Of a stretch of 64,000 nucleotides of DNA, positions 32,201 through 47,746 are shown piece by piece. Origin of the DNA: Ianthella basta (taxonomy: Eukaryota > Porifera > Demospongiae > Verongiida > Ianthellidae); NCBI GenBank assembly GCA_964019415.1, contig OZ025873.1, positions 7,184,234 through 7,248,233 on the forward strand, read 5' to 3'. Both the position numbers and the translations under genes were made by a program. The notes beneath the pieces are model-generated. The model saw only the letters and a program-made list of their open reading frames with translations, did no database searches and was not told where the DNA came from. The number at the start of each line of letters is the position of its first letter. Positions within the stretch are counted from its first letter, which is position 1.

Positions 32201-33935
32201 CCACCTGTCCCCCCCACCTGTCCCCCCACCTGTCCCCCCACCTGTTCCCCCCACCTGTCCCCCCACATGTCCCCCCAACTGTCCCCCCACCTGTCCCGCC
32301 ACCTGTCCCCTCCACCTGTCCCCCCACCTGTCCTCCCCACCTGTCCCCCTCACCTGTCCCCCCTACCTGTCCCCCCAACTTTCCCCCCATCTGTGCCCCC
32401 TCCTGTCCCCCCGCAAGTCCCCCCCACCTGTCCCCCCGCAAGTCCCCCCCACCTGTCCCCCACCACCTGTCCCCCCCACCTGTCCCCCACCACCTGTCCC
32501 CCCACCTGTCCCCCCCACCTGTCCCCCTCACCTGTCCCCCCTACCTGTCCCCCCTCCTGTCCCCCCGCAAGTCCCCCCCACCTGTCCCCTACCACCTGTC
32601 CCCCCCACCTGTCCCCCCCACCTGTCCCCCTCACCTGTCCCCCCTACCTTTCCCCCACCTGTTCCCCCACCTGTCCTCCCACCTGTCCCCCCACCTGTCC
32701 CCCCACCTGTCCCCCCACCTGTCCCCCTCACCTGTCCCCCCTACCTGTCCCCCCCACCTGTTCCCCCCACCTGTCCCCCCATCTGTCCCCCCACCTGACC
32801 CCCCACCTGTCCCCCCCACCTGTCCCCCCACCTGTCCCCCCACCTGTTCCCCCCACCTGTCCCCCCACATGTCCCCCCAACTGTCCCCCCACCTGTCCCG
32901 CCACCTGTCCCCCCCACCTGTCCCCCCACCTGTCCTCCCCACCTGTCCCCCTCACCTGTCCCCCCTACCTGTCCCCCCTCCTGTCCCCCCCGCAAGTCCC
33001 CCCCACCTGTCCCCCACCACCTGTCCCCCCCACCTGTCCCCCCCCACCTGTCCCCCCCATCTGTCCCCCTCACCTGTCCCCCCTACCTGTCCCCCCACCT
33101 GTCCCCCCACCTCTTCCCCCCACCTGTCCCCCCACCTGTCCCCCCACTTGTCCCCCCACCTGTCTCCCCACCTGTCCCCCCCACCTGTCCCCCTCACCTG
33201 TCCCCCCCACCTGTCCCCCCACCTGTCCCCCCACCTGTCCCCCCACCTGTCCCCCTCACCTGTCCCCCCTACCTGTCCCCCCCACCTGTTCCCCCCACCT
33301 TTCCCCCCACCTGTCCCCCTACCTGTCCCCCCACCTGTCCCCCCACCTGTCCCCCCACCTGTTCCCCCCACCTGCCCCCCCACCTGTCCCCCCACCTGTC
33401 CCCCCCCACCTGTTCCCCTCACCTATCCCCCCACCAGCCATATTGTTATGGGGATGTGTTGGAGTGTGTCTCCCATGCAGAGCCAACTTGTACACAGCAT
33501 CAAGCATGTATGCCACAATATTTATCACATCACGTTTCGTAAGCTGCTTTATTCCAGATTTGTTTTAGAATTTTGTGTACAAGTGTAAGCCGTTGCATTG
33601 TTTTCCTACTTCATACAGATCTTGAGAGAATGCCCAATCTTAAGCTACTTCGGAGTCATATCATTCCTCGGGTAACTGCTCAATGGCAAAAGTTTGGTCT
33701 CTTTCTCGGCATTGACCAAGCTAAGCTAGATACTCTTGTTAAGCCAAACAACCACAACGGTGTCACGGTGTGGTGTGAAGAGATGTTTAAGTTGTGGCTT
33801 AAGGGTGAAAGTGATACAGGAGATGAACCTCGCACTTGGGAGTCTGTGTTAGGGGCTGTTACGGATGCAATAGGTGGAGGGGTTGCCAAGGAGATTGAGA
33901 GGAAGCTGAGGGACCCAGACGTGGACATCAATTAA
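29267..33935 (+). CDS. gene C: 5'-truncated caspase-like protein with two death domains (type 1)
   Basis: Proposed exons are 29267-29332, 29482-29767, 29966-30223, 30522-30596, 30676-30996 and 33619-33935 (440 residues). The caspase-like exon starts at AGA GGT GGA, 73 residues into gene A's head, so the first helices and strand are missing, but the His (FVGHGGDGD) and Cys (FFIDACRK) are both kept. A short upstream ATG exon (MKFNSASYPG, ending WMVPT before GTGAGT) joins in phase 0 through the acceptor ACCAAG at 29476-29481. This is the only phase-0 junction among the caspase-like genes, and it is inferred. The rest matches type 1: p10-like exon, Gln-rich linker, DD1 and DD2. Without a transcript it could equally be a truncated pseudogene, but the downstream frame is intact throughout. 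Confidence 0.7.
31075..33432. repeat. CCCCACCTGT-type minisatellite in gene C intron
   Basis: About 2.36 kb of CACCTGTCCCCC-type units. Longer blocks recur, with GCAAGTCCCCCCCACC and CCCCATCTGT markers, so higher-order duplication is visible (for example about 32125-32400 against 32735-32960). A pure C run lies near 31786-31800. It is longer than the gene A array. Confidence 0.96.
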
Positions 33936-34680
33936 CATAATGGTGAGTAGCTGTTTTAAAGCTATGGAATGTTTCAGGTCCTCTCTTCTTGTTTTTCGAC
34001 AGTCAGTCACAATCTGCACACACATTGATGGACTTGTGAAACTGCACAGTATCACTGTTGTACATGTTAGGCCTACGTAGTCACAGTATTGTGTTGATAG
34101 CTAGCTTTGATCAGTCTTGTGGTAGTCTCATGTAACCAGACTGCCATTTTGTTTGAAGGCGGAGTCTTAAAAATGGTGGCCTGGTTATGCAAGACTGTCG
34201 TATGGCGTGTGACAGGTTTGGTGTGAAGACACACTTGAGCTGACACCAAGTGACTAATGGTTCTATTCCTCTCCAGAGATGTTCTTGTTCTGTGTGAGGT
34301 TGTCATCCAAGTTCGGCTGTTCTGTTGTGCAACCTATCAACACTTGTTTTTTATTGTAGTTTCAATAATTGTTTGTTTTTGTACCCATACATGCAAATCC
34401 AACTGGAAGTGGTGCATGCACACACTCATGCACACACACACACGCACACACACACATGCATACAAAAAAATGTTTTTTCCCAATTCCTGTATAAATCCCT
34501 ATAACCATCCAACCATTTTAATTAAGATGGTCTATGTACCATGGTGACACAAATGAAAGACAACGTTTGGAACTACACATGGTAAGGAAAGAAGGGAGGA
34601 AGGGGAAAATGGCAGTGAACCGGACCAGCACCGGCACATACAAGACCACTTATACATAATATTTCAAACAGATGAGCACG
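33936..34680. other. gene C 3' flank, duplicate of the gene A 3' flank
   Basis: Collinear with 22803-23640. The match ends near 34680, where unrelated sequence (34681-35255) begins. The match resumes at about 35254 with the TTTTATAATTAG segment leading into the gene D promoter. Confidence 0.75.
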
Positions 34681-35149
34681 GAAGTCAGTGTTGGGGTGGA
34701 CTATAGCTAGGTAAACACTACATAGATATGCATGGTATCTGGCATTGTTGATGACTACTACTGTAAAGGTCTATGAAGATAGACTAAGGATGAAATAGCA
34801 GCTGCTGTGTGTGTCAACAGCTAGAAGAAATGTTGCATCCCTTCAGATGATCTCAGCAGGGATGGCTTAGTCAACTCAGCATCTGGGATCTCAGCAGCAA
34901 GCACCTGTTTTAACCATTTATCTACACTTCATTACAGAAGTGAACATGAACTTGAAATAGTCTAGTATATTAATTGCAAGCACAGGTCCATAGGTACACA
35001 CCTGTATGTGTGCAAACACATGTACACACAGCTACATACCCAGTCCCCTAGAGCCTGCATGCAGATTGCACAGCAGTCTAAATCTGGCACACACTCACAT
35101 GTGCACACAATATGTGCATGCCACCCACATGTATAACCATGCTACACAT

Positions 35150-35185
<36 letters not shown>

Positions 35186-35254
35186 GCACGCACGCACACA
35201 CACACACACACACTACATAGTTCATACTCACAATTTGCAAATGTATCTAGTCAG
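34681..35254. other. unmatched interval before gene D with (CA)n
   Basis: This stretch is absent between genes A and B. It contains a CA/CGCA microsatellite (about 35153-35214) and no recognisable gene or terminal repeats. Confidence 0.5.
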
Positions 35255-35317
35255 TTTTATAATTAGCAGGCCAGCACTGCACCAATGCAATGTACATAGC
35301 TAACATGTCCATACTAG

Positions 35318-35455
35318 CTATAGCCCGTGCACACGTGTAGCTATACCATTCACCATGCACGTGATTCTCATCCTGCAGGTAATATAATTACGTATGTTGG
35401 ATTCTTTCCCCACTGACAGACCACGCCCATGCATGCAGGTCGCGCACTGGACATC
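35318..35455 (+). promoter_or_regulatory. conserved 5' flank of type 2 genes (gene D copy)
   Basis: Near-identical to the gene B upstream flank, with the same GTGCACACG palindrome core and CACGTGATTCTCATCCT segment. Here it also contains GCTATAGCCCGTGCAC, the empty-site version of the A-B insert junction. Confidence 0.45.
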
Positions 35456-40182
<4,727 letters not shown>

Positions 40183-41475
40183 CATGCAGGTTAGAAATTG
40201 AACGAATTCTCTGTGTGTTATAATTGACATATGTACGCATGCTTCTAGTGTTTCAGACCCTCTCCACCCAAAAGGTGCAGGGCAGGTGGTGTAAGTAGGG
40301 TCTAGCATGCTAGGATGGTGTGGTATTGAGTGTGTACTGCCCCTTTCTCTGCTCTCTGTGTACATACCATAGCACATGCAATGAGCATGCAGTGCATAAT
40401 GGAATGCTTCAAGTTGTCTAATGTCTAATTGTTTCCATGCTACTTTGTTCTGTAGGTACTAAACTTAACCCTGGAGACTATGCCCATGTGCTCCACTGCA
40501 TAAATGTGTATACAAACGTATCTACATTGCTTTCTATTTATTATGTTTACAATGGAGTCATGCAAAAGCAGTTCTTGTCAACATGCTCAGAGATGCACGG
40601 TACAAAGTGGATAGCTGCTTAATGACTCTGAAAAGGTGACATGATAGAGCTTCATGATCGACTACCGTATATCGCAAAATTTTCGCGATCTAAAAATTTC
40701 GCGAATCGCTGCCAAAACGGGTGTCAGTAATATTCGCGAATAAAAATTTCGCGAAGGAGACTCTACAAAGTAGACATTAAAGCCCTTTTAGTGTAAATAG
40801 CAGGAGCAATCGCTTCTAAAATGAAGCAAACAAAAGAGCTACACGCTGCTTGTTGATCCGCCATTTTATTATGACATCACGCGCACGCACAAGTTATTAT
40901 TATACACTAGGTATTATATGCATATAAAATTCGCGATAGAAATGTTCGCGAATTGCTTCATTCGCGAAATTCGCGAAAATTATTGGTCGCGAACATTTTG
41001 CGATATACGGTATGTTACTGGCATGCAATTGTCCATCTTGAAACACTGGGTTAGGGAGTGAAGTGAGAGTTATTAGTTACGTAGTGCCCATATGGCATGT
41101 GATTCTTCAATTGCGGCTTTAGTGATTTGCTTCATCAGTACTTGTGTTGGTCCTGCATGCTTGTCTTCAACAGCATGAAGAGTGGCTGGAGGCTGTCTGT
41201 GTCGAGGAAACCTGTACAGTGCTAGCCAACCTGGATGGTGTGCAGGCTGGCTTGTCTCCCAATGCTCTGTGCTACCTCTAACAGATGGAGGTACTCCCTT
41301 AATTTTGAGCTTAGGAAGTTGTTCTCACCCCTCCCCCCCCACACACCTACACCTCCTCCTCCTCCTCTTATACTTGGGTATTGCAAAGCACTGCACATGC
41401 AAAGCAAAACCATGATGTGAACTGGTGGACAATTAATGTATACTTTCTGTTGAATCAGTTTTGTGGTCTATTTTA
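40183..41475. other. gene D 3' flank: diverged copy of the B-C spacer with a MITE
   Basis: 40183-40560 follows the spacer downstream of genes B and F. 41365-41475 matches about 29089-29190, the stretch shortly before the gene C first exon. After 41475 the match stops, so a further type 1 gene expected here is missing. A MITE (40665-41010) interrupts the spacer. Confidence 0.65.
40665..41010. mobile_element. 346-bp MITE with TA target duplication
   Basis: Terminal inverted repeats CCGTATATCGCAAAATTTTC (left) and its near-perfect complement ending GCGATATACGG (right), flanked on both sides by TA (40663-40664 and 41011-41012). The interior is rich in TCGCGAAATT-type palindromes and has no ORF. 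TA duplications point to Tc1/mariner-type mobilisation. Confidence 0.88.
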
Positions 41476-41477
41476 GT

Positions 41478-41780
41478 AACCACCACCACCACCACAACAC
41501 AGTACAAGTTACAAAATGCCTCTCCAATAGCTATATGTGCCACTGCTACAAGGATAACACCCACCAGTGCAACCACCACCACCATCTCCACCACCAGCAC
41601 CACTGCCACCACTACGCACCACCATACAGTCCAGGTTACAATCGCTGTAGCCAGTATATGCGGCAGAACATACTAGAAAAAACGCCACCAGTACAAGTTA
41701 CACAGGGTGACCACCACCAGCGCATGTAGAGTAGTTGGGAACATTGCTGGAAGGCCACCACCACCAGTGCATGTTGCTGA
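41478..41780. repeat. CCA-rich imperfect repeat, partly duplicated at 50100-50235
   Basis: ACC/CCA trinucleotide-rich DNA. The segment around CCACCAGTACAAGTTACACA recurs, diverged, near 50180-50210 in the same order as its neighbours, so it is a dispersed repeat and not just simple sequence. Confidence 0.65.
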
Positions 41781-42801
41781 TGATACCCACCATAAGTATT
41801 TGGGCACCATTGGAGAGCATCATGTGGCAATTGGGTACAAGTTAGACTAGTTGTATTGTTTGCGGAGACATTGTGTACCACTGTGTAAGCCATGAATACC
41901 CTCACTGTACCTCCTGACCAAGGTAACCTTTCAGCAGGTGACAATCCCAACTTGGGATGTTGTTACAAGAAGGCTGCAGCAATGTGACTGGAGAGGTACA
42001 GTTTACTCTACCTTCCAGCATAGTTGGGATGTGCCTCTCCTCATATGGACTCACCTCTCTCCTAATGCATGTTTGGCCCCAGAATTGCATTAGTAAGTAA
42101 GAGCCAATCCAAATTACCTCCACAGCCTACACAATCTCATGACCTGCAGCTGGTGTGGGAGACCAACAGGTCTCATGAGCCAAGCAGAGTGCTAGCCAGC
42201 CATTGAACATACCTGTCCATTTCCATTCTCTGCAGATAGCAATGTCAGTTACTCTCAAAAGAAATCAAAGCTGTTGTCCATGGCAACTATGCTACGCAGA
42301 TCAACGTTGATTTTATGCTTAATAGGTAAATCAGCTATATGTAGTGTGTTGAGGACATGTTGGAATGGGAACACTTTGTACGTGTGCATGAGTTGTGATT
42401 ATGTGCATATTGGTATATGACAATAGCTTCATGTAGGTTGACCAACAATCCCATTCAGTTATGCCATACTGTACATGCAACAGTGCGCACCTCATCTGTA
42501 GCTGAAACGGTTGCCTGGTGGCCAGCTATGCACATACCTCTAGATGTGTCCACTACTACCTGAACACAGACACTGTCCCTATTCACTTTGAATTGTGAAA
42601 CTATAGCTGACAGTCTTCGATTTCCAAATTTGATTATTCATTTGCCTGCATTGCAATTGTCTATACTTTACTGATGTTGCTATGTTGACACCTCAGATGA
42701 ATCCTCAGCTCAAATGTGTTCCTGTCAAGCTCTAGTGACATTAGTGTCTGGTGATCCTCAGAGAGAGAAGGTAATCATTCCATATACATAGCATAGGAAC
42801 A

Positions 42802-42842
<41 letters not shown>

Positions 42843-42867
42843 TGCGTGTGTTTGTGTATATATATGC
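41781..42867. other. intergenic, no gene recognised
   Basis: AT-rich single-copy-looking DNA with a short GT array (about 42804-42850) at its end. No ORF with recognisable domains or splice-compatible exons was seen. Confidence 0.5.
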
Positions 42868-43100
42868 ATATACTCCGTTGCCGGGGCAACCGCCGGAATA
42901 TAACTGCAATAAGAAGCCGTTTTAGGGTATAAATATAGGTTATACCGAGGTCCGAGGTGTCTACGGGATTTAGAACACCGTGGGAAACCGATTACTATAG
43001 AGGCCCGCTCGCGAAGCGCAAGGGCCTCTATATCGGTTTCCTAGTGTTCTAAATCCAGTAGACACCGAAGGAGCTCGGTATAAGGGGTTTAGACTACGAT
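42868..43100. mobile_element. foldback element with ~65-bp arms
   Basis: The left arm (about 42936-43008, containing GGGATTTAGAACACC and GGAAACCGAT) pairs with the right arm (about 43026-43084, containing ATCGGTTTCC and GTTCTAAATCC) around a CGCTCGCGAAGCGC centre. The preceding CCGTTGCCGGGGCAACCG resembles the GTTGCCATGGCAAC palindrome in the 23677-25728 insert, so the two are probably related. Confidence 0.7.
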
Positions 43101-44216
43101 AGCAACCAGTGTCAATACGGGGAAGGACCGCGCTGGCCAGTTCTGCTGAGAAATGGCGACAAAACAGTGGCCGAGTCGTCAAACGGCAGCGTAAACTGTG
43201 CGGAAACGATCCTGCGAAGCCCAGCTACCGTGAAGTAGCTCGGAAAGTTGCTGAAGTTAATTTCGCTCCAAGCCTGTCGCAGCTACATTGTCGAAAGGTT
43301 GCCTTAAAGCGCCAGAAGCTATCAGAGGAGGTATAAGTTGAATCAGAGGTGGTGTAAGTGAATCCGAAGTGGTATAGACCCTTTTCAAAAGTTTCGCGGG
43401 AGAAAATTTTCGCGAATTTCGCTGATAGATCACGATTCGCGAAAATATTATCCCCGAATATTTTGTATTAACCCTATGCTTATACATTAATCGGTGAACT
43501 TAGACGGATGATGGCATAGCTACTTGCCTGTAACTATACACCGCAGCAAATCTAGCCTAGCTGTGCGTGCTAAGAAGGCACAGTGCCTCGTGCCCCTGAT
43601 CTCATCGCCGAGTGATTACTGCTACAGGTGCCGCTCTAAAGTTTTCAGCTATTACGGGTGAGGCTGTGATCGATGTCTCTGTAGTGATGGTACGGCTACT
43701 TCACGCGCCCCGGTTCAGTGCTACCGAAGCCAGGCAGTTCGATTTAAACAGTAGTAGCAGGTGTACACCATCGTAGCTGCCAATGAAGCGGTGAAGAAGG
43801 TCATCAGCTCCGATGCGGGCGAAGAAGATAGCTACTGCTTGCAGTTCACGACGCGGAGCGTACGCAGACTTTACCCCGAGGAAAAAGCTCGTGTAGTGGG
43901 AAAAGGGAAGCAGAGCAAGGTGTAACAGCACCCGTGTTTTTGGGAAGTGAGCTGGATAAGTGTCAATTCGAGATCATACGTATGATCCAAGCGCGCTTCA
44001 TCGTGATCGTCAATTGCTTTACACCGCCATTCTATAGGGGGCATGGCTTACCTACATCTCACAAAACGCGAAAATTACAGTTTTGAGCCAAAATTTGAAG
44101 ATTCGCGAAAATATTCTCCCGCGAATATTTTTCGCTAAATGATACGTCACTAATCGTTGACGGTCACGTGACATGACGTCACGGTTGGCAAACGAAGTGG
44201 AAGAACGTATTGCGCG

Positions 44217-46145
44217 ATGGCAGTTAGGGGAGGAATTTCGGCGACGCTCGAGTCAACGTTGAGGAAGCTTCGTTACGAGGACTCTGCAGACAGGAAAGAG
44301 CTGGAGAACACCCTATTTGACTATAAAGTGGCTGACTTGAAGTCGCTGTGTAAGGAGTTACACGTTAAAGTCAGAGCTGCTACCGAAGCAGAATTGGTCG
44401 GTCGCCTACTGTCACAGTGGCAGATAGGGCTGTTTGCGGAAGAGGAGGATAGCTCGCTGGCAAACCATCCGCTTTAACACCTGAAATACGGCAGCAGCTA
44501 GCTCAACTTCCGCCTTTCGAGTCAGTTACGGGTTGGAGAAAGGACTTGTCAGATCTAAAGGACTTCACGTTCATGGACGTCTACACGTACCTGATCGAAA
44601 GCAAAGATAAAGAGTTTGATCACAAGAACCTCAGATCTTTCAAGTCACTCAAGGCCTACAGGTATTTCAGCGCTGGACTAGTGACAAATGTGTGGTTGAG
44701 TCCAGTTCTGGGTGCCAAGTACGGCACGGTGCCACTGCATGGCGTCATTGGCAGCAAAAAGGTGTATATTGTTCATGTGTGCCTGAATACAGAAGGAGTG
44801 GTCTTTTCTGCAAAGTGCATCTGCAAAGCTGGGTAAGCATGGAGTGTTCACACACAATGTCATATATAAAAATTATTACGCACTCTGTATAGTAATGCTA
44901 TTTGCACTTCATTGCAGCATAGTTGTGTTACTTGCATCAAGTACCATATACTGGTGTTGATTGTCCCTTCCATTTTTACTTTGCAGGCTGGGCCAGGCAT
45001 GCAGCCATGTAGCTGCTCTGCTATTTACACTGGATGATCTTAAGTGCAGCAATGCCAAAGAGATACCACAAGAAGCTACTTCCACAAGTGTCTTACAGCA
45101 ATGGCATGTACCCCCGAAACGCAATGTGATGCCGCTTCCACTAAGGACATCAGCTTTCCCAAGCCAGAATATGGAAAGAAGCTTAAAGTGAAGGGACAGA
45201 GTGCTGAAGACATTGCTAAGGATGGCAGAGTGTATGAAGATGCTCTCAAGGAATTACTGGGAACTGTCACGCAGCACTGTCCTGACAGTGGATTACTTCA
45301 TTTTGGGGTGAACCCATCCACCAATTCGGATGGAGCTGACGAGAAAACAGTATTGGACAGGGAAGTACAGGATTTGATCATTTACCAACGTGGTTCAACC
45401 AAGCCATCAGAATGTGTTCCAGTATATGTCTACACAGAGTATCCCCACTATAGTGGCAGCGTACATTGAATCGATCACTAGGGGGCAGAGCAAGAGTAGT
45501 CTTTGGTACCACCTACATAATGGAAGAATAACCAGTTCCTTATTCGGCGATGTCATCAATCGTAGAGATAACACACCTCCTGACAATTTGGTAAAGTGAA
45601 TTATGGGATACAGTGATTCTTTCATCAAGACCAAAGCAATGGCATGGGGTCTTGCCAATGAGAGAAGAGCACAAGAAGCATACGTAGAACATAGCAAATG
45701 CTCCGGTCAAATCGTATCAGTTGTTCCCAGTGGTTTATCTCTTTACCCCAGCCATTCTTACCTTGGTGCTAGTGGGGATGGATGGGTTTGCCAGGATGGC
45801 ACCCATGTTGGAATGCTGGAGGTGAAGTGCCTCTTTTCAATCGAGAAGGAAGAGGTATTTAGCGTACATCCAGGGACATTGGCGGAAAACTCCAAATTTT
45901 GTTTGGAAATGCAAGCAGGATTGCCTACACTGAAAAGAAAACACAAATACTACCATCAAGTTCAAGGAGAATTGGCCATTATAGGGATGCCTTGGTGTGA
46001 TTTTGTTGTCTGGACAGAAGGAGGCTTGGTTGTTGTTAGGATATCGTTCGATGAGGATCTGTGGAAGCGTGTTATGTTACCTAAACTCACCCAATGCTAT
46101 TGCGACCATGTAGTGCCCGAAATATTGTGCCGCAGATTGCAGTAA
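44217..46145 (+). pseudogene. YqaJ-like nuclease with SAP and SWIM motifs (ISL2EU accessory protein), broken
   Basis: The N-terminal part has a SAP-like helix pair (DYKVADLKSLCKELHVKV). A SWIM zinc finger (C-x-C then C-x-H in CICKAGLGQACSHVAALLF) spans a 44834-44986 intron. The C-terminal frame (45603-46145) is a YqaJ/lambda-exonuclease-like domain with LGASGDGWV, EVKCLF and YYHQVQGELAI, matching the D, E-x-K and Q-x-Q catalytic pattern. The reading frame breaks near 44470, near 45137 and near 45460, and has a TGA at 45597-45599 just before the YqaJ part. In intact relatives this is a single protein. It was probably a recombination nuclease acting with the transposase; here it is a pseudogene. 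Confidence 0.8.
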
Positions 46146-46243
46146 CTGCACGTTGCAAATGTATCATGATCATGTCATTGAACTGGCAATCAATTAACAC
46201 ATTACACTGAACTGTTTTTTGATTATAAATGACATTATAGAAA

Positions 46244-47647
46244 CTAGTTTACAACTGGGGGAGAAAAATTAGTGAGATACGCACAGACAGTAAACATTTG
46301 GGAAGAAATGGCAGCTTGAGATATAGGTAAAACTCCTTGCAAAATTCTGTAGTTCTTGATCTGACTGATTGCTCTCTCCACATGAATTCTTACTTCTGCA
46401 ATGCGCCGTGTCTCTGTCACTTCCCTTGCTGACAACTGAGGCCTTTGATCCAGGAAGGGGAGTATATTCAGTGTTACATCCAGTGGTGCCAACATGTCCT
46501 GTATGTCAAAGCCCCGGTCTGCCATGACATTATCACCAGGCTGTAGCAATTCAAGGATCCCACTCTTCTCTGTAATCATACGATGTGACACACGTCCACC
46601 CCACATTTGTGACACGAAAGTCACAACACCTCCAGGACTGATGCCGACCAACACCTTAAAGGTGTTATGGTGCTTATATGCTGAAAAAGTCAGAAGTTAA
46701 CTCTGCAGTGATGAAGGCCTATGAAGGATAAATACTTCAGTGCAGTCAATGATTACTCTGGTCTTGGGGTACCTTGCAAACTGTGAGGGTAATCGTGCAC
46801 TAACAGCATCCTGTGCTGGCCATGGGAACAGCAGCTTCAATTCTCTGTACAGCAATCTAATCCACTTTGTGAAAATACATGAGAAAGTAGCCGTCGAAAC
46901 ACCAAATCTCTCTGCCACATTCTCAGACAGCACACCTAATCTCAATCGCATTAACACGGCAAGGAATTCGTCCTCAATCTGCAGTGCCCTAGGTCTGCCA
47001 GGTATGGTTTCTGTATCCACAACAGCATCAGATGACTGCTTCAAGTAGGCAAGCAATGCTACTAGCACTTGGTAGTTAGGTAGGCCAGTATAAAACTTGA
47101 CTTTGTGGTCATTGCCATCGATTTTTTCATACCCCATCTCACCTGAGCCAACTCCTCTTCAAGTTTGATTACCGTCTGCTTCAGGTCTTGGTTCTGCCAC
47201 CTTAAGACCTTAACTTCTTCCTCCAATGTGAAGAAGGACAGGTCAGTGTTGATGCCTGTCTCGCAGTAATGCGATTCTTGCGCGGCAGACGACGTGAAAC
47301 TCTTGGACAAGTCCAACAAGATGCTCACCGCCTCCTCTGATTCTTCGATGTTTCGCGCTCTCTTCGTCGCTCTTTCCTCCCGACCGGCGCGGGCGTCTTG
47401 GAAGTCACGAGCCTCTGCTTTCCATCCTTGAAGACGGTAGGAACGTAGTCGGTGTCTTCAGGGTCTTTAGATGGTCTTGGCAGTGACGATGATGGTCCTT
47501 CAGCTCCCATTTAGAGTGCGAAACTGCTTTGATCCAGAGTTCTCTCGTGCGTGGTTCTTCGAGGAAGCGATAAAACTTGATGGATGAGTCCTTGCTGAAG
47601 CGATTGGCGCAACTTAAGGCACAGCAACTGACCGGCATTGTCCTCAC
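46244..47647 (-). pseudogene. THAP-domain DDE transposase (ISL2EU), broken
   Basis: On the minus strand from 47647: a THAP zinc finger (CCALSCANRF, then FYRFLEE, a central Trp and HCQDH) breaks frame before DYVPTVF. A coiled-coil segment follows (TLEEEVKVLRWQNQDLKQTV), then an HTH-like region (YTGLPNYQVLVALLAYL, and LRLGVLSENVAERFGVS). The DDE nuclease comes last, with the first Asp in VIIDCTEVF, the second in VMADRGFDIQDM and the Glu in RIHVERAISQIKNYRI, the pattern of DDE_4 (HARBI1-like fold) transposases. A TAA at about 46700 and at least three frameshifts (near 47470, 47340 and 47140) disrupt it. The three catalytic residues are still present. Confidence 0.82.
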
Positions 47648-47746
47648 ACCTCGAAATCCCTATCTTTTACAACGGGCGCGCGGTTTCTTTTGCCAACCGT
47701 AAAAAAAGTGCGCGAAATTGTGACGTTATTATGAAAAGGGTCTATA

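Larger units (their letters stand above)
43377..47742. mobile_element. ISL2EU-type DNA transposon, 4.4 kb, decayed
   Basis: The ends are GACCCTTTTCA (43377 onwards) and its exact complement TGAAAAGGGTC (to 47742), each flanked by TATA. The target duplication is therefore probably TA, or up to 4 bp. The element carries two genes in tail-to-tail orientation: a SAP/SWIM/YqaJ nuclease protein (+) and a THAP + DDE transposase (-). That pair is the signature of the ISL2EU (IS4EU) superfamily. Both genes have several frameshifts or stops, so this copy is not autonomous. Internal TCGCGAAAATATTCTCCCGC-type inverted motifs at about 43390-43470 and 44100-44140 suggest a further nested or subterminal repeat. 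Confidence 0.85.

Noticed and set aside
31072-33588. Proline-rich plus-strand open frames up to 838 codons, and glycine-rich minus-strand frames
   Set aside because: They derive from the CCCCACCTGT minisatellite. Both the 31298-33568 and 31072-33588 frames are open at once. The array lies between two well-supported death-domain exons.
43109-43336. Plus-strand 75-codon frame with REVARKVAEVNFAPSLSQLH
   Set aside because: It is slightly protein-like but lies between a foldback element and the ISL2EU end and has no domain I can name. It is most likely transposon-derived debris.
45076-45270. Minus-strand frames opposite the YqaJ and caspase-like exons (for example also 18612-18806 and 25936-26130)
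   Set aside because: They are antisense shadows of strongly supported coding exons and repeat identically in every paralogue.
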